A DNA stretch of 64,000 nucleotides, taken from the NCBI GenBank assembly GCA_964391865.1, contig CAYMNQ010000001.1:1-64000 (forward strand), read 5' to 3'. This stretch comes from DASZQL01 sp964391865. GTDB taxonomy: Bacteria; Planctomycetota; Phycisphaerae; Phycisphaerales; UBA1924. Position 1 is the first letter of the stretch. The number at the start of each line of letters is the position of its first letter. Positions 33,143 through 41,141 of this stretch are shown in pieces. The notes under the pieces are model-generated. The model searched no databases. It was not told the origin of the DNA and worked only from the letters and a program-made list of their open reading frames with translations. The position numbers and the translations under genes are program-made.

Positions 33143-33784
33143 TCACGCGTTCTGCTTGGTCTCGGGCTTGCGGAAGGGAAAGCCGAGCTGTTCGAGAACG
33201 AAACGGCTCAGCTCGGGCGTAGAATTGCGGAAGCCCACGGTGATGTTCATGCCGTGGATGAAATTGACGGCGGCCATGTCGATCTCGGGGAACACGCCCT
33301 GCTCGGTGAGACCCATCGAATAGTTGCCCTGCTTATCGAACGCCTTCACGGGCATGCCGCGGAAGTCCTTGATGCGCGGGATGGCGAGGTTGATGAGCCG
33401 GTCGAGGAAGTACCACATGCGGTCGCGGCGGATGGTGACCATGTACGCCGTCTCGGCGCCCTCGCGGACCTTGAAGTTCGACACGCTCTTCTTTGCCTTC
33501 AGCAGGATCGGCTTCTGTCCCGTCACCTTGGTGATGGTGTCGAGGACCGTTTCCTTGATGGCCACCGGGAGCTTGTTGTTCTCGAGGTGGCGCCCCATGT
33601 TGACGTTCACCACGATCTTGTCGAGCTTGGGCTGCGCCATCGCGTTCTTGATGCCGAACTTCTCGGCGACGGCCTTGGAGACGTCGCTCTTGAACTTGTC
33701 GCGGAGGCGCGGCGGGACGGCGGGGCCCACGGGGGCGTCCGACTCGGCTCCGGCTTTGGCTTTGGGCTTCTTATCTTTCGCCAT
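33143..33784 (-). CDS. rplE: 50S ribosomal protein L5
   Basis: 213 residues. Canonical L5 core (LDKIVVNVNMGRHLENNK, GAETAYMVTIRRDRMWYFLDRLINLAIPRIKDFRG, VFPEIDMAAVNFIHGMNITV). An N-terminal extension of ~25 residues (KDKKPKAKAGAESDAPVGP...) is not part of usual L5. Binds 5S rRNA and the P-site tRNA. Confidence 0.96.
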   Translation of the reverse strand: MAKDKKPKAKAGAESDAPVGPAVPPRLRDKFKSDVSKAVAEKFGIKNAMAQPKLDKIVVNVNMGRHLENNKLPVAIKETVLDTITKVTGQKPILLKAKKSVSNFKVREGAETAYMVTIRRDRMWYFLDRLINLAIPRIKDFRGMPVKAFDKQGNYSMGLTEQGVFPEIDMAAVNFIHGMNITVGFRNSTPELSRFVLEQLGFPFRKPETKQNA

Positions 33785-33838
33785 GATTCGGTCTCACTCG
33801 TTCGATCGCGGGTGCTGAGCGCGCCGCGCGGGGGATAC

Positions 33839-34201
33839 TTACTTGGACTTCCTGCTGCGGGCGGTCTTGCGCGGGCCGTGGACGACGGAGAGTTCCTTGC
33901 CGCCGCGAGCGGCGACGCGCACCTTCGACCCGTCCTTCTTCATCTCGAAGCGGACGCGGGTGGGCTTGCCGTCGACGGCGGGGCTGACCGCGCTCATGTG
34001 GAAGGAGCGATCGACCGTCACCTGCCCGCCCTGCGGGTTGATGCGGGTGGGCTTGAGAGTGCGGATGACGCCCTCGATGCCCGAGCCTTTGACGATCACG
34101 CGCCCGCTCTTGTGGATGACGCGGACGACGGTGCCGGTGCGGCCCTTGTACTCGCCCGAGCGGATCACGACTTCATCGCCTTTGCGGATGTGGGTCGGCA
34201 T
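33839..34201 (-). CDS. rplX: 50S ribosomal protein L24
   Basis: 120 residues. KOW motif near the start (HIRKGDEVVIRSGEYKGRTGTVVRVI) and conserved INPQGGQVTVDRSFHMSAV. It begins 50S assembly. It is 3 nt after the rplN stop. Confidence 0.95.
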   Translation of the reverse strand: MPTHIRKGDEVVIRSGEYKGRTGTVVRVIHKSGRVIVKGSGIEGVIRTLKPTRINPQGGQVTVDRSFHMSAVSPAVDGKPTRVRFEMKKDGSKVRVAARGGKELSVVHGPRKTARSRKSK

Positions 34202-34204
34202 GGT

Positions 34205-34591
34205 TCAGACAACCTCCGTCGCGAGGGAAACGATCTTCATATAGCCCTTGTCGCGCAGTTCGCGGGCGACCGCCCCGAAGATTCGCGTGCCGCGCGGCGT
34301 GCCGTCGGCGTTGAGGAGCACGACCGCGTTCTTGTCGAAGCGGACGTACGACCCGTCGGGACGTCCGATCGGGTAGTGGGTTCGGACGACGACCGCCTTG
34401 ACGACGTCGCCCGCCTTCACCTCGCCGCCGGGGAGCGCCTTCTTGACGGAGCAGACCACCACGTCGCCGATGCCGGCGGTCTTGCGGGTGAATGCGCCGG
34501 TGCGGGTCGAGCCGCGGAGCACGCGGATCACGTACGCCTCTTTGGCGCCCGAGTTATCCGCCACATCGCATCTGGTTTCTTGTTGGATCAT
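34205..34591 (-). CDS. rplN: 50S ribosomal protein L14
   Basis: 128 residues. It begins MIQQETRCDVADNSGAKEAYVIRVL and ends in GARELRDKGYMKIVSLATEVV-like sequence. Full length and canonical. Confidence 0.97.
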   Translation of the reverse strand: MIQQETRCDVADNSGAKEAYVIRVLRGSTRTGAFTRKTAGIGDVVVCSVKKALPGGEVKAGDVVKAVVVRTHYPIGRPDGSYVRFDKNAVVLLNADGTPRGTRIFGAVARELRDKGYMKIVSLATEVV

Positions 34592-34638
34592 TGTTGGACC
34601 ACGCTGACTCGCCGGTACTCCGGCGTTTGAACTTCTGT

Positions 34639-34674
34639 GACTCGATGCCTGGATGGCTCGATGGCTTGATGCCT
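34639..34674. repeat. octamer repeat in the rpsQ-rplN spacer
   Basis: Units CTCGATGC, CTGGATGG, CTCGATGG, CTTGATGC follow each other with an 8-nt period. The same units recur at 37429-37460 and, inverted, at 6005-6036. Confidence 0.65.
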
Positions 34675-34681
34675 TCCGTGC

Positions 34682-34957
34682 TTACTCCGCCGGCGCCTTC
34701 TCCACGACGCGGACCAGCCGGAAGCGCTTGGTGGCGCTCATGGGGCGGCACGGCTCGATCTCGACGCGGTCGCCCACGCCGGACGCGTTCGCCTCGTCGT
34801 GCGCGTAGACGAGGGTGCGGTTCTTCATGTACTTACCGTACTTCGGGTGGCGCTGCTGGAATTCGAGAACCACGCGCCGGGTCTTCGGGTTCTTGGCCCG
34901 ATCGACCACGCCGATGCTCGTCCGTTCCGTCGTGCTGGCTTTCGTGTTCTGGCTCAT
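34682..34957 (-). CDS. rpsQ: 30S ribosomal protein S17
   Basis: 91 residues. OB-fold S17 with RTSIGVVDRAKNPKTRRVVLEFQQRHPKYGKYMKN and GDRVEIEPCRPMSATKRFRLVRVV. It overlaps rpmC by 4 bp. Confidence 0.96.
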   Translation of the reverse strand: MSQNTKASTTERTSIGVVDRAKNPKTRRVVLEFQQRHPKYGKYMKNRTLVYAHDEANASGVGDRVEIEPCRPMSATKRFRLVRVVEKAPAE

Positions 34958-35157
34958 GCCTTGGCTTTCTTCAGGAGGCGGGCCCGGCGCTCGGTGAGCA
35001 GGCGGGCGATGTCGCGCCGGACCTTCTTGAACTGGCTCGGGTCTTCGATCTTTTCCGTCGTCGTTTGGGTGCGCAGGTCGAAGACGCGCCGCTTCAGGCG
35101 GTCCACTTCGACATCGATCTCTTCACCCGTCATTTTGTGAGCTTCTTCGGCTTTCAT
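34954..35157 (-). CDS. rpmC: 50S ribosomal protein L29
   Basis: 67 residues. Two-helix protein with LKRRVFDLRTQTTTEKIEDPSQFKKVRRDIARLLTERRAR, matching L29. It sits at the tunnel exit near the SRP and trigger-factor docking site. Overlaps rpsQ by 4 bp. Confidence 0.96.
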   Translation of the reverse strand: MKAEEAHKMTGEEIDVEVDRLKRRVFDLRTQTTTEKIEDPSQFKKVRRDIARLLTERRARLLKKAKA

Positions 35158-35205
35158 ATCTCGCGATCCTCGTTCGAAGAGGTGTTCGGTGCGGCTGCGG
35201 TGCGA

Positions 35206-35625
35206 TCAGACTTCCAGACGGCGCCCGACGAACCGGGTCTTGACGGGCATCTTCATCGCCATGCGGACCATGGCGCGTTTCGCGGTGTCGATCGGCACGC
35301 CGGCGATCTCAAAGATGATCGTGCCGGGGCGGACGCGGGCGGCCCAGTAATCGACGTCGGCCTTGCCCGTACCCATTCGGGTTTCGAGGGGCTTCTTCGA
35401 GATGGGCTTGTCCGGGAAGACACGCAGGTAGAGCTTGCCCTGGCGCTTCATGAAGTGCTGCGCCGCGATGCGGCCCGCCTCGATCTGCCGGCCCGTGAGC
35501 CAGCAGCCGTCGAGCGCCTGCAGCCCGTAATCGCCGTACGCGACGTAGTTGCCCTTCGTCGCTTTGCGATCGCGCACGCGGCGCATCTCTTTGCGGTACT
35601 TGACTCGTTTCGGCATCATGGACAT
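35206..35625 (-). CDS. rplP: 50S ribosomal protein L16
   Basis: 139 residues. PKRVKYRKEMRRVRDRKATKGNYVAYGDYGLQAL and TRMGTGKADVDYWAARVRPGTIIFEIAG are canonical. Several ATGs lie at the start (MSMMPKRV); the exact one is uncertain by 3 residues. Confidence 0.96.
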   Translation of the reverse strand: MSMMPKRVKYRKEMRRVRDRKATKGNYVAYGDYGLQALDGCWLTGRQIEAGRIAAQHFMKRQGKLYLRVFPDKPISKKPLETRMGTGKADVDYWAARVRPGTIIFEIAGVPIDTAKRAMVRMAMKMPVKTRFVGRRLEV

Positions 35626-35711
35626 GACGATCGTCCTTCAATTCTTCTTCGGTCTTCGTGCCACAGGCGTCGCGCCTGCTTGCTTCAAACTTCCATCCGA
35701 ACCAATCCGAC

Positions 35712-36419
35712 TCAACGCCGACCGCGGGCACGCGGGCGGGCGCCGGCGGCGTCGCTGATCTTGTCTTCTTCCGACAGCTCGGCTGCGTAGGGGCCCTTGT
35801 AGATCCACACCTTCACACCGATCGCACCGTAGCTCGTGAACGCCTCGGCGAAGCCGTATTCCACGTTCGCCTGGAACGTCGAGAGGGGCATCGACCCCAT
35901 GCGTGTGTCGAGCCGGCGGCTCATTTCCGCGCCGCCCAGTCGCCCCGCGAGCAGGATTCGGGCACCCTTGGCACCGGCCTGCATCGCCGCTTCGGCCCGC
36001 ATCTTCACGACGCGACGGAAGCTGGCACGCTTCTTGAGCTGCTCCGCCACCGCCTCGGCGACGAGCACTGAGTCGAGGTCCGGGTTCTTGATCTCGAGGA
36101 TGTTGATCGAGACCTTGCGCCCGGTCATGTACTGCAGCTCTTCCGTCAGGCGATCGACCTCGGCACCCTTCGGCCCGATGACGAGGCCGGGGCGCGCGGT
36201 CTTCACGATGATCTTGAGTTCTTCGCGCGTGCGCTCGATGTGGATGTCGCTGACGGCGGCGAAGGGCGGCGTGCGGTTGAGGCGCTTATCGAGGAACTTG
36301 CGGATCTTGTAGTCCTCGACCAGCAGTTCGCCGTAGAGGGCCTTGGGGGCGTACCAGCGGCTCTTGTGCGCCTCGGTGATGCCGACGCGGAGCCCGAATG
36401 GGTGGGTCTTTTGTCCCAT
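35712..36419 (-). CDS. rpsC: 30S ribosomal protein S3
   Basis: 235 residues. N-terminal GQKTHPFGLRVGITEAHKSRWYAPK, KH domain with ARPGLVIGPKGAEVDRL, and the C-terminal SRRLDTRMGSMPLSTFQANVEYGFAEA. Its ATG overlaps the rplV stop as TAATG, which favours translational coupling. Confidence 0.97.
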   Translation of the reverse strand: MGQKTHPFGLRVGITEAHKSRWYAPKALYGELLVEDYKIRKFLDKRLNRTPPFAAVSDIHIERTREELKIIVKTARPGLVIGPKGAEVDRLTEELQYMTGRKVSINILEIKNPDLDSVLVAEAVAEQLKKRASFRRVVKMRAEAAMQAGAKGARILLAGRLGGAEMSRRLDTRMGSMPLSTFQANVEYGFAEAFTSYGAIGVKVWIYKGPYAAELSEEDKISDAAGARPRARGRR

Positions 36420-36973
36420 TAGTTCTTCTCCTCCACGCCGACCACGATGTGGGCGGTGCGCTTGCGGATCGAGTGAGCCCGGCCGCGATCCTTGGGCTGG
36501 AACCGCTTGATGGTGACCGCGCTATCGACGCGGGATTCGGTGACGTACAGATTTTCGATCGACGCGTCGGCGGCTTCGGCGTCGCTGCGTGCCGCGTTCA
36601 ACGCCTTCCACACCATCACCGACGCGCGGCGGGGGTGGAACTCCAGCATCGTGAGCGCTTCGTCCACGCGCTTGCCCCGGATCAGGTCCGTCAGCAGGCT
36701 CGCCTTTCGGGCGCTGGTGCGCTGGAAGCGGGCGCGGGTGGTGAAGCGGGCGATGTCCTTCGACTCACACCCGAGGGCGCGGGCGAGCGCCGCGATCTCC
36801 GCCGGGCGGACCTTGGGGTGATCGTTCCCGCTCATCCAGTTGCGCACCTTGGTGGCGCACAACTCGCGCTGCTTGCGGCGGTCGTGCTTGCGGGGCAGCG
36901 CCTCGGCAAGCTGCTCGACGGAGAGCCCGGCCTCTTCGGCTCGCTGTTTCAATTTGTCTGGGTTGATCTTCAC
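36419..36973 (-). CDS. rplV: 50S ribosomal protein L22 with N-terminal XRE-type helix-turn-helix domain
   Basis: 184 residues; normal L22 is about 110. From about residue 77 it is clear L22 (TTRARFQRTSARKASLLTDL, IRGKRVDEALTML, HSIRKRTAHIVVGVEE). Residues 1-76 look like a Cro/C1 helix-turn-helix: KLKQRAEEAGLSVEQLAEAL, a basic insert PRKHDRRKQREL, then a recognition-helix-like KVRNWMSGNDH and PAEIAALARALGCESKDIARF. The whole is one open frame and 70 nt from rpsS, so the domain is translated as part of L22. It could bind RNA or DNA, for example for autoregulation; that is inference. Not an artefact of start choice: there is no ATG nearer the L22 core. Confidence 0.93.
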   Translation of the reverse strand: MKINPDKLKQRAEEAGLSVEQLAEALPRKHDRRKQRELCATKVRNWMSGNDHPKVRPAEIAALARALGCESKDIARFTTRARFQRTSARKASLLTDLIRGKRVDEALTMLEFHPRRASVMVWKALNAARSDAEAADASIENLYVTESRVDSAVTIKRFQPKDRGRAHSIRKRTAHIVVGVEEKN

Positions 36974-37043
36974 GGCGTCGATCCTGATGTATGCGTCGCC
37001 CGGTTCGTATCACCGGGCGGGAGAACTGCTCGGGGGATTCCGG

Positions 37044-37355
37044 TCACGACTTGGGCTTGGCCGGGGCGCCGCCGCCGCCGCCGTCGATGCCTTCCTTCTT
37101 ATTCGTGTGCCCGCGGAACGTGCGGGTGTTGCTGAACTCGCCCAGCTTGTGACCGACCATGTCTTCGGTCACGAAGACGTCGTTGAACGCGCGGCCGTTG
37201 TGCACCTTGAAGGTGTGACCCACGAATTCCGGCACGATCGTGCAGGAGCGCGACCACGTCTTCATGGGCTCCTTCCGGCGCATCTGATTCAGCTTCTCCA
37301 CCCGGTGGTAGAGACGCTCATCAACAAACGGGCCTTTTTTCAGTGAACGTGCCAT
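37044..37355 (-). CDS. rpsS: 30S ribosomal protein S19
   Basis: 103 residues. ARSLKKGPFVDERLYHRVEKLN and VPEFVGHTFKVHNGRAFNDVFVTEDMVGHKLGEFSNTRTFRGH are canonical. A short Gly/Ala tail is added. At the 30S head. Confidence 0.96.
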   Translation of the reverse strand: MARSLKKGPFVDERLYHRVEKLNQMRRKEPMKTWSRSCTIVPEFVGHTFKVHNGRAFNDVFVTEDMVGHKLGEFSNTRTFRGHTNKKEGIDGGGGGAPAKPKS

Positions 37356-37428
37356 GCTGTATTCCTGCGGCGTGCGTGAGGCGGTGTGCGGGATGCGGTT
37401 CGATGCGGCCTTGGTCTGTTCGTCACTC

Positions 37429-37460
37429 GGTGGCTTGATGCCTCGATGGCTCGATGCCTT
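37429..37460. repeat. octamer repeat in the rplB-rpsS spacer
   Basis: GGCTTGAT, GCCTCGAT, GGCTCGAT, GCC follow each other with an 8-nt period. Same family as 34639-34674. Confidence 0.65.
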
Positions 37461-37463
37461 CTC

Positions 37464-38318
37464 TCAATGCAACTGCCCATAGCGGCGGCTGAAGCGGCGC
37501 CGGATGATGAGTTCTTCGCTGAACTTCTTGCGGCTGCGGGTGCTGCCGCCCTTCGACGGGACGCCCGTGACGCTGACCGGGGCGCGGTTGCCCTTGCTGC
37601 GTCCCGAGCCGCCGCCGAGCGGGTGGACGCCGTGGTGCATCGCCACGCCGCGGGTCTTCGGGCGACGCCCGAGATGGCGGGTGATGCCCGCCTTGCCGAG
37701 GCGGCGCTGCCCGTGGTCGATGTTGCCCACCTGCCCGATGGTGGCGCGGCAATCGATCGGCACTCGGCGCATTTCGCCCGAAGGGAGGACGAGCGTCGCG
37801 TACTCGCCTTCCTTGTTGCTGAGCTTCGCGTACATGCCGGCGGCGCGGCACATGCGGGCACCCTTGCCGGGCATCAATTCGACGCAGTGAACGTCGAGGC
37901 CCGTGGGGATGTCGCGCAGGCGCATCGCGTTGCCGACCTTCGGCTCGATGGGGCTGTTGGAGGCGAGGATGTCCTCGCCGTTGGTGATGCCGTTGGGGGC
38001 GGGGATGTAGCGCTTCACGCCGTCGGAGTACTCGACGAGCGCGATGTGGCACGAGCGGTTGGGGTCGTACTCGACGCCGACGACCTTGCCGGGGATATCG
38101 AGCCTGTCGGCGCGCTTGAAGTCGATGAGCCGGTACATCCGCTTCGCGCCGCCGCCGCGGCCGCGGACGACGATCACGCCGCTGTTGTTCCGGCCGGCCT
38201 TCTTCTGCAGCGGGCGGAGCAGCGACTTCTCGGGGGACTTCTTCGTCACCTCCGAGTTCATGTTCACCGACGCGTTGCGGCGGCCGGCGCTGGTTCGTTT
38301 GTATGTGCGAATCGGCAT
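37464..38318 (-). CDS. rplB: 50S ribosomal protein L2
   Basis: 284 residues, full length. Contains RTYKRTSAGRRNASV, the conserved ARMCRAAGMYAKLSNKEG and GVAMHHGVHPLGGGSGRS with the His needed for peptidyl-transferase assembly. Confidence 0.97.
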   Translation of the reverse strand: MPIRTYKRTSAGRRNASVNMNSEVTKKSPEKSLLRPLQKKAGRNNSGVIVVRGRGGGAKRMYRLIDFKRADRLDIPGKVVGVEYDPNRSCHIALVEYSDGVKRYIPAPNGITNGEDILASNSPIEPKVGNAMRLRDIPTGLDVHCVELMPGKGARMCRAAGMYAKLSNKEGEYATLVLPSGEMRRVPIDCRATIGQVGNIDHGQRRLGKAGITRHLGRRPKTRGVAMHHGVHPLGGGSGRSKGNRAPVSVTGVPSKGGSTRSRKKFSEELIIRRRFSRRYGQLH

Positions 38319-38373
38319 GACTTGCCTTCCTGCTTCTACCTGGTGCCTGGTCCCTGATGCCCAGTGCCTTGCT

Positions 38374-38655
38374 TCAGAACAGCTCGATGTTGTCGTCCGC
38401 GTGGATGCGGACGATCGCCTTCTTGGTCCACTTGCCCTCGACGAGTCCGTACTTCAGGCGGCGGTCGGCGGCGCGACGGTTCAGCGTCGACACCCCCACC
38501 ACGCGCACCTTGTACAGGTCCTCGATGGCTTTCTTGATCTCATCCTTCCGGGCCGTGTTGGCGACGAGGAAGCAGTACTGCTTCAACTCGTTCGACATGT
38601 AGGTGCCCTTCTCGGTGAGCAGCGGCTTCTTGATGATCTCGGCGGCGTGCAGCAT
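38374..38655 (-). CDS. rplW: 50S ribosomal protein L23
   Basis: 93 residues. IIKKPLLTEKGTYMSNELKQYCFLVANTARKDEIKKAIE is a canonical L23. It is at the tunnel exit. The ATG shares a base with the rplD stop (TAATG). Confidence 0.96.
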   Translation of the reverse strand: MLHAAEIIKKPLLTEKGTYMSNELKQYCFLVANTARKDEIKKAIEDLYKVRVVGVSTLNRRAADRRLKYGLVEGKWTKKAIVRIHADDNIELF

Positions 38656-39326
38656 TAGGCGTTCTCCTTCTTGCCGGCCTTCGCCTTCTTGTTCGTCACG
38701 CTGCTGGGCCCGCTGATCCAGGCTTCCAGATCCTGCTTCGAGATGATCATGAACCGGTTGTTCAGCATCTCAAAGCATGTGAGCTGGTTGCTGTTGCACA
38801 CCGAGACGCCGTCGCAGTTGCGAGCGCTCAGCAGGACGTTCTGGTTTTCCGGGGTGACCGCGACGAGGCACGAGCGGTTCACGCCCAGCGCCTCGAGCGC
38901 CGCCTGGAACTGCTTGGTCTTGGGCTCGTTCATCGTCAGGGTATCGATGACGCGCACCTCGTTATCGATCAGCTTCGCCAGCAGGGCGTTGCGGTTCGCC
39001 TTGCGGCGCATCTTGATCGGCATGTCGAGCCGGTAGTCCTCGCGCGGCTTGAACTTGCCGAACGCGCGGCCACCGCCGCGGCGAAGATTGGTCCGGATCG
39101 CGCCCATACGCGCATTGCCGGTGTGCTTCTGCTTGTAGAGCTTGCGCGTCGAGCCTTCCACGCCGGCGCGGTTCTTCGTGCGGGCGGAGCCCTGCCGCGT
39201 GTTCGCGTGGTAGCGGACGTATGCCTGCTTGATGAGGGCGGGGTTGACCTCGCCGCCCAGGGCCTGCTCGTCGACAGACATGCTGCCGACCTTCTGGCCC
39301 TTCATGTTCAAGACGGGGATTTCCAT
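38655..39326 (-). CDS. rplD: 50S ribosomal protein L4
   Basis: 223 residues from ATG 39326 (MEIPVLNMKGQKVGSMSV). Canonical ANTRQGSARTKNRAGVEGSTRKLYKQKHTGNARMG loop that lines the exit tunnel. Upstream in-frame ATG at 39503 lies in the spacer and adds non-homologous residues. Confidence 0.96.
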   Translation of the reverse strand: MEIPVLNMKGQKVGSMSVDEQALGGEVNPALIKQAYVRYHANTRQGSARTKNRAGVEGSTRKLYKQKHTGNARMGAIRTNLRRGGGRAFGKFKPREDYRLDMPIKMRRKANRNALLAKLIDNEVRVIDTLTMNEPKTKQFQAALEALGVNRSCLVAVTPENQNVLLSARNCDGVSVCNSNQLTCFEMLNNRFMIISKQDLEAWISGPSSVTNKKAKAGKKENA

Positions 39327-39611
39327 TGTGGAATCTCGCTCGTCAATCGCCTCTCGTCCCACCCCCGCCGGCCGCACGCGCGGCCGGAACGTTTCGGGTG
39401 ATGGGCTCCTCGCCTCTGCCGGTGTCGCCCATGCCCTGGCTGGGGCTGGTTGCCCTGGGCTTGAAGCCCTGGGGCACGATCCGGGTTCGACTCGGCGAAC
39501 CACTTCCTGTTTTCGCCGGGCCGTTTCCCATCGCGGGACTCGCCCAGCCGGCGGGTGCGGCGTTCATGCCGCACCAGCCGTGTTGCCTGTTTCAGACGGT
39601 GGCGGGCTTGC
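39327..39611. other. spacer between rplC and rplD, no gene
   Basis: 285 nt inside the operon, unusually long. It has CCCTGGGCTTGAAGCCCTGGGG (39454-39475) and a TGCGGC/GCCGCA hairpin (39556-39573). No reading frame looks like a protein. Confidence 0.5.
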
Positions 39612-40301
39612 TCAGCCCTTCTTTGCCTCCGCCTGCTTGCGTGCCTTCGAACGGTACAGCCGCACCGGCGACCGCACCTCAACCATCCCGCCGTTCGGAC
39701 CCGGGACCGAGCCCTTGATCAGCAGGAGTCCTTGTTCCGTGTCGAGTTTGACGACGGGCAGCGACCGGATGGTCACCACGGTATTGCCCATCTGCCCGGA
39801 CATCTTGATGCCCTTCTTGTTGTTGCCGCGACCGCGGTCGTTGGCGCGGGCGCCGATCGAGCCGGGCGACCGGTGCTTCCGCTCCGTGCCGTGACTTGCG
39901 CACATGCCCTTGAAGCCCCATCGCTTCATCGTGCCCTGGAAGCCCTTGCCTTTGCTGATCGAGCACACATCGACGAACGCCGAGCCGTCGAACGCGGCGG
40001 CGGTGAGTTCCTGGCCCAGCGTGAAGTTGGCGGCGTCCGCCTCGCTCACGCGGAATTCGCGGTGGAAGCGCTTGGGCGACGTGCCGGCCTTCCCGTCGTG
40101 ACCGATCACGGGCATCGTCGAGTTGCGCGCCTTGATGTCGTCGTAGCCAACCTGAACGGCGGTGTAGCCGTCGTTCGCGGCGGTCTTTACCTGGGTCACA
40201 ACGCACGGCCCGAGACTGATGACAGTCACCGGGAGGCTCGTGCCCGCCTCGTTGAAGACGCGGGTCATGCCGACTTTTCGACCCATGAGCATCAGTGACA
40301 T
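39612..40301 (-). CDS. rplC: 50S ribosomal protein L3
   Basis: 229 residues. It begins near MLMGRKVGMTRVFNEAGTSLPVTVI and has the conserved KGFQGTMKRWGFKGMCASHGTERKHRSPGSIGA finger loop. It approaches the peptidyl-transferase centre. Confidence 0.96.
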   Translation of the reverse strand: MSLMLMGRKVGMTRVFNEAGTSLPVTVISLGPCVVTQVKTAANDGYTAVQVGYDDIKARNSTMPVIGHDGKAGTSPKRFHREFRVSEADAANFTLGQELTAAAFDGSAFVDVCSISKGKGFQGTMKRWGFKGMCASHGTERKHRSPGSIGARANDRGRGNNKKGIKMSGQMGNTVVTIRSLPVVKLDTEQGLLLIKGSVPGPNGGMVEVRSPVRLYRSKARKQAEAKKG

Positions 40302-40440
40302 CGCCCGATCCTTTCACGCCTTCGCGAACATCGCGTCGGCTTCGTTGGTCCCCTTCCCGGATCGTTGTCGACCCGTGGGGCCGGTTCGTGAGTCTTGCCG
40401 GAACTGCCCGGCGGCTCAGAGGAACCCATCTCAATTCAAA

Positions 40441-40471
40441 GGGCCGACCCTTCTGCTCGAAGGACCGGCCC
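40441..40471 (-). other. possible attenuator hairpin between rpsJ and rplC
   Basis: On the minus strand GGGCCGG...CGGCCC with an inner CCTTC/GAAGG pairing forms a strong hairpin, followed by TTTGAATT. It could reduce transcription beyond rpsJ, but the U tract is short. Confidence 0.3.
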
Positions 40472-40486
40472 GACTCTTGCGAAGGC

Positions 40487-40795
40487 TTACGCCTTGATCT
40501 TGATGAACACACCGGCGGGAACCACGAGCCGGTTCAGCGCCTCAACCGTGCGCGCGTTCGGCTCGGTGATATCGATGATGCGCTTGTGGGTGCGGATTTC
40601 AAACTGTTCGCGCGACTTCTTATCGATGAAGGGCGAACGGAGCACGGTGTAGCGCTCGATCCGCGTGGGCAGCGGGATCGGGCCGGCGACCTTCGCGCTG
40701 GTGCGCTTCGCCTGGTCGACGATCTCACGCGCCGACGTGTCGAGCGCCTGGTGGTCGTACGCTTCCATTCGAATTCTGATGCGTCCGCCGCTCAT
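40487..40795 (-). CDS. rpsJ: 30S ribosomal protein S10
   Basis: 102 residues from ATG 40795 (MSGGRIRIRMEAYDHQALD). The ending is canonical (NRLVVPAGVFIKIKA). First gene of the S10 cluster. A 5-residue-longer start at 40810 is possible. Confidence 0.95.
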   Translation of the reverse strand: MSGGRIRIRMEAYDHQALDTSAREIVDQAKRTSAKVAGPIPLPTRIERYTVLRSPFIDKKSREQFEIRTHKRIIDITEPNARTVEALNRLVVPAGVFIKIKA

Positions 40796-41141
40796 CGATG
40801 TTCCGTTCAACTAGCTGGACAACCGTTGTTCGCGATCACTCAAACACGTTCAAACCTGGAGAACCCGCCCGATTCGTCGGCACCGATCAAGACCACCCGC
40901 GTCCACCTTTCGGCGGCCGGACGCTGGTCTTCTCGTCGCGCCCAACTGACAGACGAAATTCACCACCAGCCGCCCGAGTTCGAAACCCGGGCTGCGGGGG
41001 GACAAGAATACGCACCGAACGAGAACTGTCAAGTCCGCGTGAAATCCCCGACCCGAGCCCCGACCGCGCCACGGCGCTCATCCCGGCTTCCAATGTTGCC
41101 GAACTTCTGGGACGTACACTTCCAGAGCGAGGTTTCCACCG
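40796..41141. other. divergent leader region, no gene
   Basis: 346 bp between rpsJ and the divergent secreted protein. It contains the S10 promoter (41005-41032), a ~200-nt S10 leader, and TACACT (41115-41120) before the plus-strand gene. No L4-type autoregulatory leader could be recognised by eye. Confidence 0.5.
41005..41032 (-). promoter_or_regulatory. S10 operon promoter
   Basis: Minus-strand TTGACA (41032-41027), 16-nt spacer, TATTCT (41010-41005). Transcription would start near 40998, giving a ~200-nt leader before rpsJ. Strong match to sigma70 consensus in an otherwise very G+C-rich region. Confidence 0.7.
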
